NCBI GenBank assembly: GCA_002287215.1
Contig: LMVO01000001.1
Coordinates: 124,001-188,000 of the forward strand
DNA length: 64,000 nucleotides
Source of the DNA: Methanocorpusculum parvum
GTDB lineage: Archaea > Halobacteriota > Methanomicrobia > Methanomicrobiales > Methanocorpusculaceae
Direction of reading: 5' to 3'
Shown: one piece after another, positions 26,347 to 34,068 of the stretch
Numbering within the stretch: the stretch's first letter is position 1
How the letters are laid out: the number at the start of each line of letters is the position of its first letter
Position numbers and translations under genes: made by a program
The notes under the pieces: generated by a model
What the model saw: the letters and a program-made list of their open reading frames with translations, nothing else
Database searches by the model: none
What the model was told of the DNA's origin: nothing

Positions 26347-27293
26347 GGTAAAATTTCATCTATGATGTAATCATCCCAGGAGCGTTTTCCAAGAACGATC
26401 TCAAACTCAGAGGGGGAGAGGACCGGCATGGGAAATCTGCTCTGGTCGTCTAAGGCAAGTCTCGGGCACGCTGTGTTCACATAGGCATCGAAGCCGAGAT
26501 TTCTCAGCTGCATCTCGGAGATTTCCCGGATCAGAATGATCACGGCGTTTTCGTGGAGACCGGCAAGCCGTTCAGCCAGCTCGCGGCGTCCCTGTCCTGA
26601 CTTGGAAGAGAGCAGGATCCCAAATGTCTTCGCACTCTTCGCCTTTTCGATCTGGGCGAAACGTTTTCGCAAGAGTCGGTCGGCAGAGACCTCCTGCAGG
26701 ATCCCGTCGGCGAACGGGTCAAGGGCAAAGGTCGGTTTTTTCGTAGCGAGCCATACGCCGATCGCATGAAAAATCCCGGTGCCGATGAACAGATATGCTT
26801 CTGCTTTTGCATTTTTTGCCGAAGCATACGTACATCCAAGAACCTGACCTTCGAGAGGCGTCCTCGAGGATCCCGTTCCGATAACGGCGTTCACTCCGTG
26901 ATCTTTGAGCCATTTGCAGATCGCTTTTGTCTGATGGGCATGCTGGATCGTGGTCGTTATACCTACTGATGTGTACTGCCTGAGTTGAGGCACGGCTGAC
27001 TCGAGGATCTCCAGAGGGATGTCCTGCTGGAACGGGAGATAGATGACGTTTTTTTCCGTGGTGACAGGGGTGTGTCCGACATGGACGAGAACATCCGCCC
27101 ATGCCAAAGCGTCCAGACTCAGATCGCAGGCTCCCCAGCAGGCATCTCCGCTGATAAGGACATCGAATCCCTCGTTTTTCAGCGCTTTCGCTATCTTTGC
27201 AGCCTGCGGTTTCAGGCCTTCGGGCAGCTGGACGGCGATGCGTTTCGCGTTTCGGCTTTTCAGCTCGGGTATAACTTCAGAAAGCTGAATCAA
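26343..27293 (-). CDS. dph2: Dph2, diphthamide synthesis 3-amino-3-carboxypropyl transferase
   Basis: First step of diphthamide formation on elongation factor 2, using a [4Fe-4S] cluster to cleave SAM to an aminocarboxypropyl radical. 316 residues. The three cluster cysteines are in GDACWGACDL (near 55), LGCTYAS (near 155) and NTACPRLA (near 275), one per domain as in archaeal Dph2. It overlaps hpt upstream by 17 bp and the methyltransferase downstream by 4 bp. Confidence 0.93.
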   Translation of the reverse strand: MIQLSEVIPELKSRNAKRIAVQLPEGLKPQAAKIAKALKNEGFDVLISGDACWGACDLSLDALAWADVLVHVGHTPVTTEKNVIYLPFQQDIPLEILESAVPQLRQYTSVGITTTIQHAHQTKAICKWLKDHGVNAVIGTGSSRTPLEGQVLGCTYASAKNAKAEAYLFIGTGIFHAIGVWLATKKPTFALDPFADGILQEVSADRLLRKRFAQIEKAKSAKTFGILLSSKSGQGRRELAERLAGLHENAVIILIREISEMQLRNLGFDAYVNTACPRLALDDQSRFPMPVLSPSEFEIVLGKRSWDDYIIDEILP

Positions 27294-27840
27294 TGATCTT
27301 CACACCGTTTTCATCAACATCGATCGTGACCAGTGTTTTGTAGGGAATGCCGATGTCGGGAGATCCTCTGTTGACAACAAAAAGGATATCCACCAATTCT
27401 GCTCCGGCGATCTTCAGCGCAGGAAGGATCCCTTTGATCGTCCCACCGGTACTGATGACATCGTCAATGATCACGACACGGTCGCCTTTATTTACACAAT
27501 TCATATAGAGGTTCCCTTTGGAGTATCCGGTTTCCTGACCGATGACGACTTCGCCGGGCAGACGGTACTCTCTTTTTCTGATAACGACGAAGGGAATGCC
27601 TGTTGCCAGAGTCAGCGCCGTCCCTATATGGATCCCCATTGCCTCGGAGACCACGATCTTATCGACATTTTTCAGATCGAGTGATTTCAGCATCGCGGCC
27701 GTGACATCGCGGAGAAGTTCCGCGGTGACCGCCGGGATGCCGTCTGTTATCGGATGGATGAAATAATTATAGACGACCCCGTCTTTTTCCCGTTTGACCA
27801 TCGGGCAGGTCAGCAGGGACTCTTTGAGGATTTCAAGCAT
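27277..27840 (-). CDS. hpt: Hypoxanthine/guanine phosphoribosyltransferase
   Basis: Purine salvage, 187 residues. The PRPP-binding motif VVIIDDVISTGGTI near residue 122 and the archaeal N-terminal MLEILKESLLTCPMVKR identify the HGPRTase subfamily. Glycine-rich GIHIGTALTLATGIPFVV carries the purine-side loop. First gene of a minus-strand run hpt-dph2-methyltransferase-MFS with overlaps throughout. Confidence 0.93.
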   Translation of the reverse strand: MLEILKESLLTCPMVKREKDGVVYNYFIHPITDGIPAVTAELLRDVTAAMLKSLDLKNVDKIVVSEAMGIHIGTALTLATGIPFVVIRKREYRLPGEVVIGQETGYSKGNLYMNCVNKGDRVVIIDDVISTGGTIKGILPALKIAGAELVDILFVVNRGSPDIGIPYKTLVTIDVDENGVKIIDSAF

Positions 27841-27932
27841 GTGTATATGTTGACGTTTCTTACAAATACGTCTAACGCCGGGGCCCGCCTGCGGACAAGG
27901 TTTTTTCTCTTTGTGCCGCTAATGCTCTTTCA

Positions 27933-28421
27933 ATGAAATATATTCCGGCTGTCCTTCTGTTTGCAGTGATGATCGTTTTGAGTGCCGGCTGTATCGGTCT
28001 TGGGACACAGACGACCGACATCGTTATGGGAAATGAGACGGTCGGGCATATTTATCTCACGCCGGTGACGGAGAATCTTTTGTCAAACGGATCGGTGACG
28101 GAGAAGTTCGACATGAAGGTGGAACTTTTCGGATTCACCTTCACCAAAGAGGGGATAACACAAAACGAGGCTGAGGATCTCATGACCACGCTTTCCTCCG
28201 TCAACTCCACGAACACGTCGTCTCTTCTCGATCTCGGGTTCGTTCCCTCGCTCGATGAGATCTCGCCTGATGATCCGGATGATTTTCTGCACCAGATTTT
28301 GACTATGCCTGTCACAAATCAGGGGACCCAGGCTGCGCTTGATTCGGTCGACTTCGACGGTGCCGGGGAGCGGATACAGGCATCGGCCGAACGGATCGCC
28401 GAACTTTTAGGGCTCGTCTGA
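27933..28421 (+). CDS. Small lipoprotein of unknown function
   Basis: 162 residues. The signal peptide ends in lipobox LSAGC (Cys20), so the mature protein should be lipid-anchored on the outer face. The rest is acidic, with several Asn-x-Ser/Thr glycosylation-type sites. A repeated TE-type beta pattern is present (TPVTENLLSNGSVTEKFDMK). No known domain recognised. Its stop is 1 bp from the end of convergent mntP. Confidence 0.75.
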   Translation: MKYIPAVLLFAVMIVLSAGCIGLGTQTTDIVMGNETVGHIYLTPVTENLLSNGSVTEKFDMKVELFGFTFTKEGITQNEAEDLMTTLSSVNSTNTSSLLDLGFVPSLDEISPDDPDDFLHQILTMPVTNQGTQAALDSVDFDGAGERIQASAERIAELLGLV

Positions 28422-28422
28422 T

Positions 28423-28980
28423 TCAGAGACAGTATTCGAGTAAAAATTTGATGCCGATCAAAACGAGGATGATCCCTCCGAAGATCTGCATTTTGTTTCC
28501 GAGGATACTGCTGAGTTTGTGACCCGCAAAGACCCCGAAAAAGGAAAACACAAAGGCGACCACACCGATGATCAACGCCGGGAGAAGGATCGCTTCTCCG
28601 ATCAAAGCAAAACTGATTCCGACGGCGAGGGCGTCGATGCTTGTCGCGACGGCTAAAAGGAGCAGAACTTTCCAGCCGATAAGACTCACGCCGTCTTCTT
28701 TTCCAAAAAGACTGTCCCATATCATTTTTCCGCCGATGAAGAAGAACAGACCGACCACGATCCAGTAACCGAACGGATCGATCATTCCGGTGATAGGGAC
28801 TCCGACCGCCCATCCAAGAAGCGGCATCGCAAACTGGAAAAATCCGAAAAATATGCCGGCGGTCACTGCCGTTTTTCCAATTTGTTCTTTGAGTGATGCG
28901 CCGCCGGCGAGCGATACGGAGAACGAATCCATCGCAAGACCGACCGCGATCAAAAGGGAGGAGAGAAGAAGATCTGTCAT
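28423..28980 (-). CDS. mntP: MntP manganese efflux pump
   Basis: 185 residues and six membrane segments arranged as two repeats. The paired acidic motifs AMDSFSVSLAGG (near 16) and SIDALAVGISFAL (near 113) are the MntP signatures. Exports Mn(II) in bacteria. The stop of the upstream DUF1894 gene and this ATG share one base, so DUF1890-DUF1894-mntP form one operon. Confidence 0.93.
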   Translation of the reverse strand: MTDLLLSSLLIAVGLAMDSFSVSLAGGASLKEQIGKTAVTAGIFFGFFQFAMPLLGWAVGVPITGMIDPFGYWIVVGLFFFIGGKMIWDSLFGKEDGVSLIGWKVLLLLAVATSIDALAVGISFALIGEAILLPALIIGVVAFVFSFFGVFAGHKLSSILGNKMQIFGGIILVLIGIKFLLEYCL

Positions 28981-29246
28981 TACTGGACAGGTTTTCCGTT
29001 CCTGCGCACGTGTTCGATCCCTTCAGGGTCTTCGACGACGACGATGAACGTTCCGTGGCAGGGTTTTGTGTAGGCGTAAATGAGTTTTTCATCGGCGATG
29101 CCGATGATAAGCGGCGGCACCCCGATCAGAGCTTTATCCAGCAGTTTGAATCCCGGGGGGACTTCGTATCTCTCCGTGCTGTTCGATCTGATGATCTCCC
29201 GTGCTTCTTTGAAACTGCAGTTCTTCGCCAGGATCTCGTATTTCAT
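28980..29246 (-). CDS. DUF1894 family protein, methanogen-specific
   Basis: 88 residues from the ATG at 29246, which overlaps the upstream stop as ATGA; an earlier ATG at 29264 adds six residues. FKLLDKALIGVPPLIIGI and LIYAYTKPCHGTFIVVV match the small DUF1894 family found in methanogens. Function unknown. It pairs with DUF1890, as usually seen. Confidence 0.8.
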   Translation of the reverse strand: MKYEILAKNCSFKEAREIIRSNSTERYEVPPGFKLLDKALIGVPPLIIGIADEKLIYAYTKPCHGTFIVVVEDPEGIEHVRRNGKPVQ

Positions 29247-29704
29247 ATTTTCAAGACAGCCCATTCGAGTACCTCGTCTAATTTTGTGAGAAGTGGCCGG
29301 GTGTTGTGCGTTACCGGCGCCACGACTTTTTCTGTCGGATATTCGATCTCTTCCGCGAGATCATATGCGTGTTCTCCGAAGAGAACAGAAATGAGAAGAG
29401 CTTTGGGAGCAACCGCGGAAGTTGTTGCCGTGTACGTGAGTCCCGCGTCGTTGTGGATCAGGGAAATGATCAGCGGATACGAAACGCTCCCCTCAGCCAG
29501 CTCTCCGATGGTCTTCTCCACATCTTTGTATTCCGCAACATAGTGACTTTTCGGATCGCTGGTTTTTATGAGCTGCTTCGCTGACGGATTTGCCGCAACG
29601 ACCGGGCGGTGTCCCGCATCCTGAAGAAAGTCCGCAATGTAGAGTACAAGCGGAGACTGGACAGGGATCTGGGGACAGCCGATTAAAATGAGCACCTCTC
29701 CCAT
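29243..29704 (-). CDS. DUF1890 family protein, methanogen-specific
   Basis: 153 residues with a Rossmann-like pattern: VLILIGCPQIPVQSPLVLY at the N-terminus, VAANPSAKQLIK, then SLIHNDAGLTYTATTSA. This is the DUF1890 family of methanogens, of unknown role. Overlaps DUF1894 by 4 bp, suggesting the two products act together. The link to mntP downstream hints at metal handling but may be incidental. Confidence 0.8.
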   Translation of the reverse strand: MGEVLILIGCPQIPVQSPLVLYIADFLQDAGHRPVVAANPSAKQLIKTSDPKSHYVAEYKDVEKTIGELAEGSVSYPLIISLIHNDAGLTYTATTSAVAPKALLISVLFGEHAYDLAEEIEYPTEKVVAPVTHNTRPLLTKLDEVLEWAVLKI

Positions 29705-29753
29705 TGTAGATATCCGTCTGTTTTGTGAGGGTATTAACTATTTGTTCAGGTGA

Positions 29754-30260
29754 TTATCCGATGTATTCACTTTGGACTTTGAGCATTTCGGCGCTGTCTT
29801 TTGCGTTGGCATACTCTTCCAGCGGTTCTTCATTGAGTTTGAGGAAGTTGAGACCCCAGTTGAACTTTTCGAGGATTCGTACTGCCTGTTCTTTCTCTCC
29901 GAGGATAACAAGAGCTGCCGCGAGCGCTTCCACGGATGTCAGGGTGAAGGGTTTTCCAAAGTTCACCGGGTTTGCGGCGACCAGAAACGGCAGGGCACGC
30001 CGGTTTTTCCATGGATTTAAGTTGGTCGTGTCAAGGACCACCCAGGAGCAGTCGAGCGCGGTGATGGATGTGACCCATTTTTTATCGGCCGGGGAGATGA
30101 CGTATTCGGCTGTGGGGTCGAGGAGGAGCGTGGTCTTTGGAACCTGCGTGATCTTTTTGACGACGTTGATCATCCCGAACTTTTCCAGTTTTTTCACGGT
30201 GCATTTTTTCGGATCGCAGGAGTTGTCACGGAATGCAATCAGGGAGATCAGCATGCTCAT
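29754..30260 (-). CDS. tsr3: Tsr3, rRNA aminocarboxypropyltransferase
   Basis: 168 residues. Transfers an aminocarboxypropyl group from SAM to a modified uridine of small-subunit rRNA. CDPKKCTVKKLEKFG near residue 15, LLLDPTAEYVISPAD near 46, LDCSW near 69 and RALPFLVAANPVNFG near 87 are the Tsr3 motifs. A second diphthamide/ribosome-type acp-transfer gene in this region besides dph2. Divergent from the next gene with 39 bp between starts. Confidence 0.92.
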   Translation of the reverse strand: MSMLISLIAFRDNSCDPKKCTVKKLEKFGMINVVKKITQVPKTTLLLDPTAEYVISPADKKWVTSITALDCSWVVLDTTNLNPWKNRRALPFLVAANPVNFGKPFTLTSVEALAAALVILGEKEQAVRILEKFNWGLNFLKLNEEPLEEYANAKDSAEMLKVQSEYIG

Positions 30261-30299
30261 GGTCTTTATTTATGTCTTCATGCTACAAATACTATACTC

Positions 30300-31130
30300 A
30301 TGTTTATCCTCGCTTCACCCTGTGTACTCAATGAAAATCTTCGTGCAGACGGTATTACGACGGATGAGGACCGTGAGGTTTTTTTGCGGTGCAGAAAGCG
30401 GTGCGAGGAGTTTGGCATCGAACTTGTTCCTCTGCCATGTCCGGAGACGCTGTATCTTGGGACCCCCAGACCGCCGGGTTCATTTTCAGAACGTCTGGAT
30501 ACTCCGGAGTTTTCTGCTCTGCTCGACCGGTTAGAGCAGGAGGTGAGGGATATCATCTCGGTGAAGGGTGAGCCTCTCTGTATCCTCGGCGTGAACTCAT
30601 CGCCGACCTGCGGGGTGACGACGACCTATTTCACGAATGAGAAGTCAGCCGGCCCTGGTGTTTTTCTAAAGAGATTCTCCGGGTTTCCCGTCGTAGACGC
30701 CCGCGTTTTTGCACGATACCGGATCTATCTGGCGTCACCGCTCTTTTCGGAGGGTGAACGCCGGTATAATACATACCTTGCCGAAGTTCTTCGAAAAAAT
30801 TTCTTTTCCGTGTATCTTCCCCAGGAGTTTGACGACACGGCCGAGGTGAGAGGGAATGATCGCGAGAGGACGATCTATGATAAAAATCTCTCTGAACTGA
30901 AAAAAGCGGATATCGTTGTCGGGGTCATCGACGGGTCTGATGTGGATTCCGGCACTTCCTGGGAGATGGGGTATGCATTTGCCTGCGGGAAGCGGGTTAT
31001 CGCTCTCAGAACGGATTTCCGGCGGCTCAGTGGGAATGAGCGGGTGAATCTCATGCTTGAATCCGGGGCCGAAGTCGTCTCGAGCGTTGACGAACTCAGA
31101 TCGGCACTGAGTTTTTTGAAGCTTCCCTGA
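30300..31130 (+). CDS. Fusion of a DUF523/TudS-like domain and a nucleoside 2-deoxyribosyltransferase-like domain
   Basis: 276 residues in two parts. The N-terminal 140 residues (ASPCVLNENLRADG, VNSSPTCGVTTTYF) resemble DUF523 proteins, which include thiouracil desulfidase. From about 143, RIYLASPLFSEGERRYNTYL, FSVYLPQEFDD, DIVVGVIDGSDVDSGTSWEM and GYAFACGKRVIALRTDFR match the nucleoside 2-deoxyribosyltransferase fold, including the Asp and Glu active-site residues. The pairing suggests salvage or removal of modified, perhaps thiolated, bases. Function not proven. Confidence 0.75.
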   Translation: MFILASPCVLNENLRADGITTDEDREVFLRCRKRCEEFGIELVPLPCPETLYLGTPRPPGSFSERLDTPEFSALLDRLEQEVRDIISVKGEPLCILGVNSSPTCGVTTTYFTNEKSAGPGVFLKRFSGFPVVDARVFARYRIYLASPLFSEGERRYNTYLAEVLRKNFFSVYLPQEFDDTAEVRGNDRERTIYDKNLSELKKADIVVGVIDGSDVDSGTSWEMGYAFACGKRVIALRTDFRRLSGNERVNLMLESGAEVVSSVDELRSALSFLKLP

Positions 31131-31145
31131 TTTTTTCTGCTGAGG

Positions 31146-31997
31146 TCAGGATGACACGGCAAGCCGTCGGGCGACGGCCATATTGTCTTTGTCGGTCCTG
31201 ATCTCGTCAGACGGCGTTTCCATAATAAAGGCGCAGTGAGAGATCTTTGGAAACGTTAAGACATCACGGATCGTCTCTTCCCCGAGGTAACCGAGCCCGA
31301 GATGTTCGTGCCTGTCGAGGTGGGAGCCGACGCCTCCTTTCATGTCGTTGAGATGGATGACTTTGAGCCGGTCGAGGCGTCCGGCTTCATCGTTGAACCA
31401 GCCGAATACTGTTTCCGCTCCGTGCCCTTTGAGATCATAACCGGCAGCTGCAGCGTGACAGGTGTCAAAACAAAATCCGATCCGCTTTTCATTTGAAAGA
31501 GCGTCAGCGATCACTCCCACATCGGTGAATGTGCCCCCGACGGTATTTTTTTCGTTCGCGGTGTTTTCGAGCAGGATCATCGTTTCACCTTCGGATTCGT
31601 CCAGTGCCTGGCCGATCGCGGCGATCACCTTCTCCTGCCCTTTTTTATGTCCATCCTCCTTTCCATGATGGCCAAGATGCGTAACAAGATAGGGGATCTT
31701 TAATTGGTCACAGCGGTCCAGCTCCTCGGTCATGGTAAAAATCGATCTTGCATATATCTCGGGTTTTTCTGCAGCAGGATTCGGGAGATAGGGCATGTGA
31801 TCAACGACCGGTCCGATTCCCGAGACGGTCAATGCATCTTTGAACGCTTTCGCGACGGCAGGTTCGATCGGTTTGGCGGCCCAGACCCGCGGACTTCTCG
31901 TAAATATCTGGAAGGTGTCGCATCCGTTTTCCTCTGCACGGGAAACTGCGAGGGGCAGGGAACCAGCGATCGATACATGGAATCCAAGCTTAATCAT
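31146..31997 (-). CDS. nfo: Endonuclease IV (AP endonuclease)
   Basis: Cuts DNA at abasic sites in base-excision repair; TIM barrel with three zinc ions. 283 residues. GFHVSIAGSLPLAVSRAEENG at the N-terminus (read as two overlapping segments), ENTANEKNTVGGTF near 143, GFCFDTCHAAAAGYDL near 173, HLNDMKGGVGSHLDRHEHLG near 214 and FIMETP near 260 are the metal-ligand motifs. It overlaps the upstream 268-residue gene by 8 bp. Confidence 0.95.
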   Translation of the reverse strand: MIKLGFHVSIAGSLPLAVSRAEENGCDTFQIFTRSPRVWAAKPIEPAVAKAFKDALTVSGIGPVVDHMPYLPNPAAEKPEIYARSIFTMTEELDRCDQLKIPYLVTHLGHHGKEDGHKKGQEKVIAAIGQALDESEGETMILLENTANEKNTVGGTFTDVGVIADALSNEKRIGFCFDTCHAAAAGYDLKGHGAETVFGWFNDEAGRLDRLKVIHLNDMKGGVGSHLDRHEHLGLGYLGEETIRDVLTFPKISHCAFIMETPSDEIRTDKDNMAVARRLAVSS

Positions 31998-32796
31998 TTC
32001 GTTCTCTCCATTCCTTCATCATGCCAAAAAATGCATCGGCGATCGTTTTCGGGTTGGCTCCCCAGTGGACGACTGCGCCGAAGTATCCGTTGTACATACC
32101 GATCCCGCTGTTTTCCGCTCTGCAGCACCGGGCAATGAACGGCTCTCGGTTAACCTGGGTGATCGGGCAGATGTCTTCGAACTCGAAGTCGTACCCGTAA
32201 TTCTCGTGACAGATCTGTCTGCCGGTCCTGCAGCAGGCGATCCTTGATCCTTTCGGCGGGACGTCACGGTCCAGCGTGTGGGGAAATCCTCCTGCTCTGC
32301 AGGGATAGACTTCCGTGTCGAGTTTGCTGATGTCTCTGATGTGGTGTTCAAAGACAACGTTTTCCGTTTCGAAAAATCCGAGCGATTTCAGTCCGGTGAG
32401 TGTGTCGACAAGAGACGGGTTCGGCGGCGTGATGTCAAAGACATGGACCGTTTCAAATGTCGAGAGGTCGGGATCGCAGATGAAGGTCATGTGATCGTCC
32501 TCTTTTCCAAAGATCGTGCACCTCTTCTGTGTTGAAAGCGCTTTTCTGACAAGACCTGCTCTGTCATGAGTATTGACTTCATCACTCCAGAGAGCGATAT
32601 CCTTTGGTCCGGCGACCAGTTCCACAGACTCGATCTCTCTCATGAGTCCGATTCCGTCTTTCGGCTGTATTTTCAGGACCTCAAATCCCCCTTCGGTCGG
32701 GTGGATCAGATATTCTGTGAGGAAATACACTTTGTTGCCGAGGGGGGAAGATGCGGCGTTTCCCACGAATTTACACTCTTTAGGAAATATCATCAC
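31990..32796 (-). CDS. Cys-rich conserved protein of unknown function, methanogen-type
   Basis: 268 residues; I do not recognise a named family. The C-terminal half has many cysteines: YPCRAGGFPHTLD near 165, RIACCRTGRQICHENYG near 185, DICPITQ near 207 and ARCCRAENSG near 221. This suggests a metal or Fe-S site. No signal peptide or membrane segment. It overlaps a 77-residue gene upstream by 4 bp and nfo downstream by 8 bp. The operon is divergent from the coenzyme B cluster. Confidence 0.65.
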   Translation of the reverse strand: MMIFPKECKFVGNAASSPLGNKVYFLTEYLIHPTEGGFEVLKIQPKDGIGLMREIESVELVAGPKDIALWSDEVNTHDRAGLVRKALSTQKRCTIFGKEDDHMTFICDPDLSTFETVHVFDITPPNPSLVDTLTGLKSLGFFETENVVFEHHIRDISKLDTEVYPCRAGGFPHTLDRDVPPKGSRIACCRTGRQICHENYGYDFEFEDICPITQVNREPFIARCCRAENSGIGMYNGYFGAVVHWGANPKTIADAFFGMMKEWRERND

Positions 32797-33026
32797 TCGG
32801 GTCTTTCTATTTTTGCCAGTACTTCGATGAATTTGTAGGTGAGTTTGACCGATCCGCCGCCGATATGTCTGATCGTTACGGCCGATTCCGGAGCTGTTTG
32901 TATGGGCAGTCTGTTTCCTTCATATACGAAGATGACCTGATCATTTTTTATGTAGGCTGAAGCATCAGCTCCTGTCATTTTTGCACAGCCGACTTCCTGT
33001 ATCTGTTCTTTTAATGATTCCCACAT
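32793..33026 (-). CDS. Small protein resembling the N-terminal domain of the nearby radical SAM protein
   Basis: 77 residues. VGCAKMTGADASAYIKNDQV near 12 and VTIRHIGGGSVKLTYKF near 50 align with residues 22-85 of the radical SAM protein at 34065 (AVGSAKVTG, then VHIENYGDSAVLTFEG). The two therefore seem to share a small beta-rich domain. It is first in a minus-strand operon divergent from the operon holding that radical SAM gene. Role unknown. Confidence 0.65.
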   Translation of the reverse strand: MWESLKEQIQEVGCAKMTGADASAYIKNDQVIFVYEGNRLPIQTAPESAVTIRHIGGGSVKLTYKFIEVLAKIERPE

Positions 33027-33089
33027 GATGATTACTCATTTGGGGTTTTGAGGATTAGTATTTTATCCAGTCGGCACCTCTCCCGGTCA

Positions 33090-33152
33090 ACACAAATCCT
33101 TATATCCCGCAAGCCACACATATTTGTTAACGATATTTTCGTTTGCGAAAAT
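33090..33152 (+). promoter_or_regulatory. Promoter and leader hairpin of the coenzyme B operon
   Basis: CTTATATC (near 33099-33106) is a TATA-like box. Downstream in the probable leader, ATTTTCG-TTTG-CGAAAAT (33135-33152) is a perfect 7-bp hairpin. The overlapping stretch TGTTAACGA (33125-33133) recurs upstream of the second Mmp11-like gene. Confidence 0.45.
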
Positions 33153-33180
33153 TTCGGCTACAAATATCCGGCTGATACCT

Positions 33181-34068
33181 ATGACCGAAGAATCCCGTGC
33201 ACTCAGTAATCCCTACTCCATATCCTACCCGGAGATTTTAGCTCTCGCATCAGAAGACGGCAGAACCGTTGAACTTATCGAGAGGTTCGACTGTGTCGGC
33301 GGAGCGATGTGGGTGAAAAATCATTATGCTAAAAGCCCTCTTGTCAAAAGTTCCCGCATTGTTTCCAATACCCAGCGGTTTCTGCTTGAGACCGGTGATG
33401 TCAGTCTCCAGCTCGAAGGCTCCTACTTTCCTGCAGGAATTTGCGGGGCGGAAGTAACCGAGTCGGAGATCTCCGTCTCGTATCTCGGTCTTGGCGGCGG
33501 AGGTGTCGGGGCAAGTATCTGCCGTGCGACTGCCGGCGGAGTCTTACGTCATACAAGCGATGTTTGCGGCGGAGGAAAAGTTGCCGGATCGACCATCCAT
33601 CTGCCGAGATATACCCGGGTCATCATCGGTCTCGATGATACCGACACTCCGGAGGAGGGAGCGACCTGGACGCTTGCCCACAATATATCGAAGGCTGTTG
33701 AAACATCCAGCTCCCGTTATCTCTCCCACACGATAACCCAGCTTTATCCGGTTCCCTACCGGACCAAAAACTGTGTCGCTCTCGCCTGTGAGTTTGCCAC
33801 AACAGAACCTGAAAAACTCATCGACCGGTTCGAAGCTCTGGTCAGACGTTACACACTTTCCGACGAGACCGGTCTTTGTGCCTACATCGGTTTCGATCCG
33901 TCAGCGATCATGCCGTATGCAAGAAAAGTCAAAGCCGGCGAGGTGACGCTGGATGATTTTGCGTCTGTCCGCCGTCATCTGGATGTCAGGATCGAAGGAA
34001 GGGGTATCATCGGAGCAGCGGCGGCGATCCCTTTCTACACGAATTACGCCGAGGCTCTTTTGATATGA
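33181..34068 (+). CDS. Methanogenesis marker protein 11-like, DDT-motif protein
   Basis: 295 residues from the ATG at 33181; an upstream in-frame start would add hydrophobic leader sequence that looks like noncoding DNA. GLGGGGVGASICRATAGGVL near 103 and GLDDTDTPEEGATWTLAHNI near 150 are the key motifs; the Asp-Asp-Thr loop is shared with TiaS, where it forms the kinase active site. Methanogenesis marker 11 proteins occur in methanogens and have no known reaction. First gene of the operon that leads into aksADEF; its stop overlaps the next start as ATGA. Confidence 0.78.
   Translation: MTEESRALSNPYSISYPEILALASEDGRTVELIERFDCVGGAMWVKNHYAKSPLVKSSRIVSNTQRFLLETGDVSLQLEGSYFPAGICGAEVTESEISVSYLGLGGGGVGASICRATAGGVLRHTSDVCGGGKVAGSTIHLPRYTRVIIGLDDTDTPEEGATWTLAHNISKAVETSSSRYLSHTITQLYPVPYRTKNCVALACEFATTEPEKLIDRFEALVRRYTLSDETGLCAYIGFDPSAIMPYARKVKAGEVTLDDFASVRRHLDVRIEGRGIIGAAAAIPFYTNYAEALLI

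Noticed and set aside
28319..29092. 257-residue minus-strand ORF
   Set aside because: Out-of-frame shadow over mntP and DUF1894, Arg/Ser-rich, no conserved motif.
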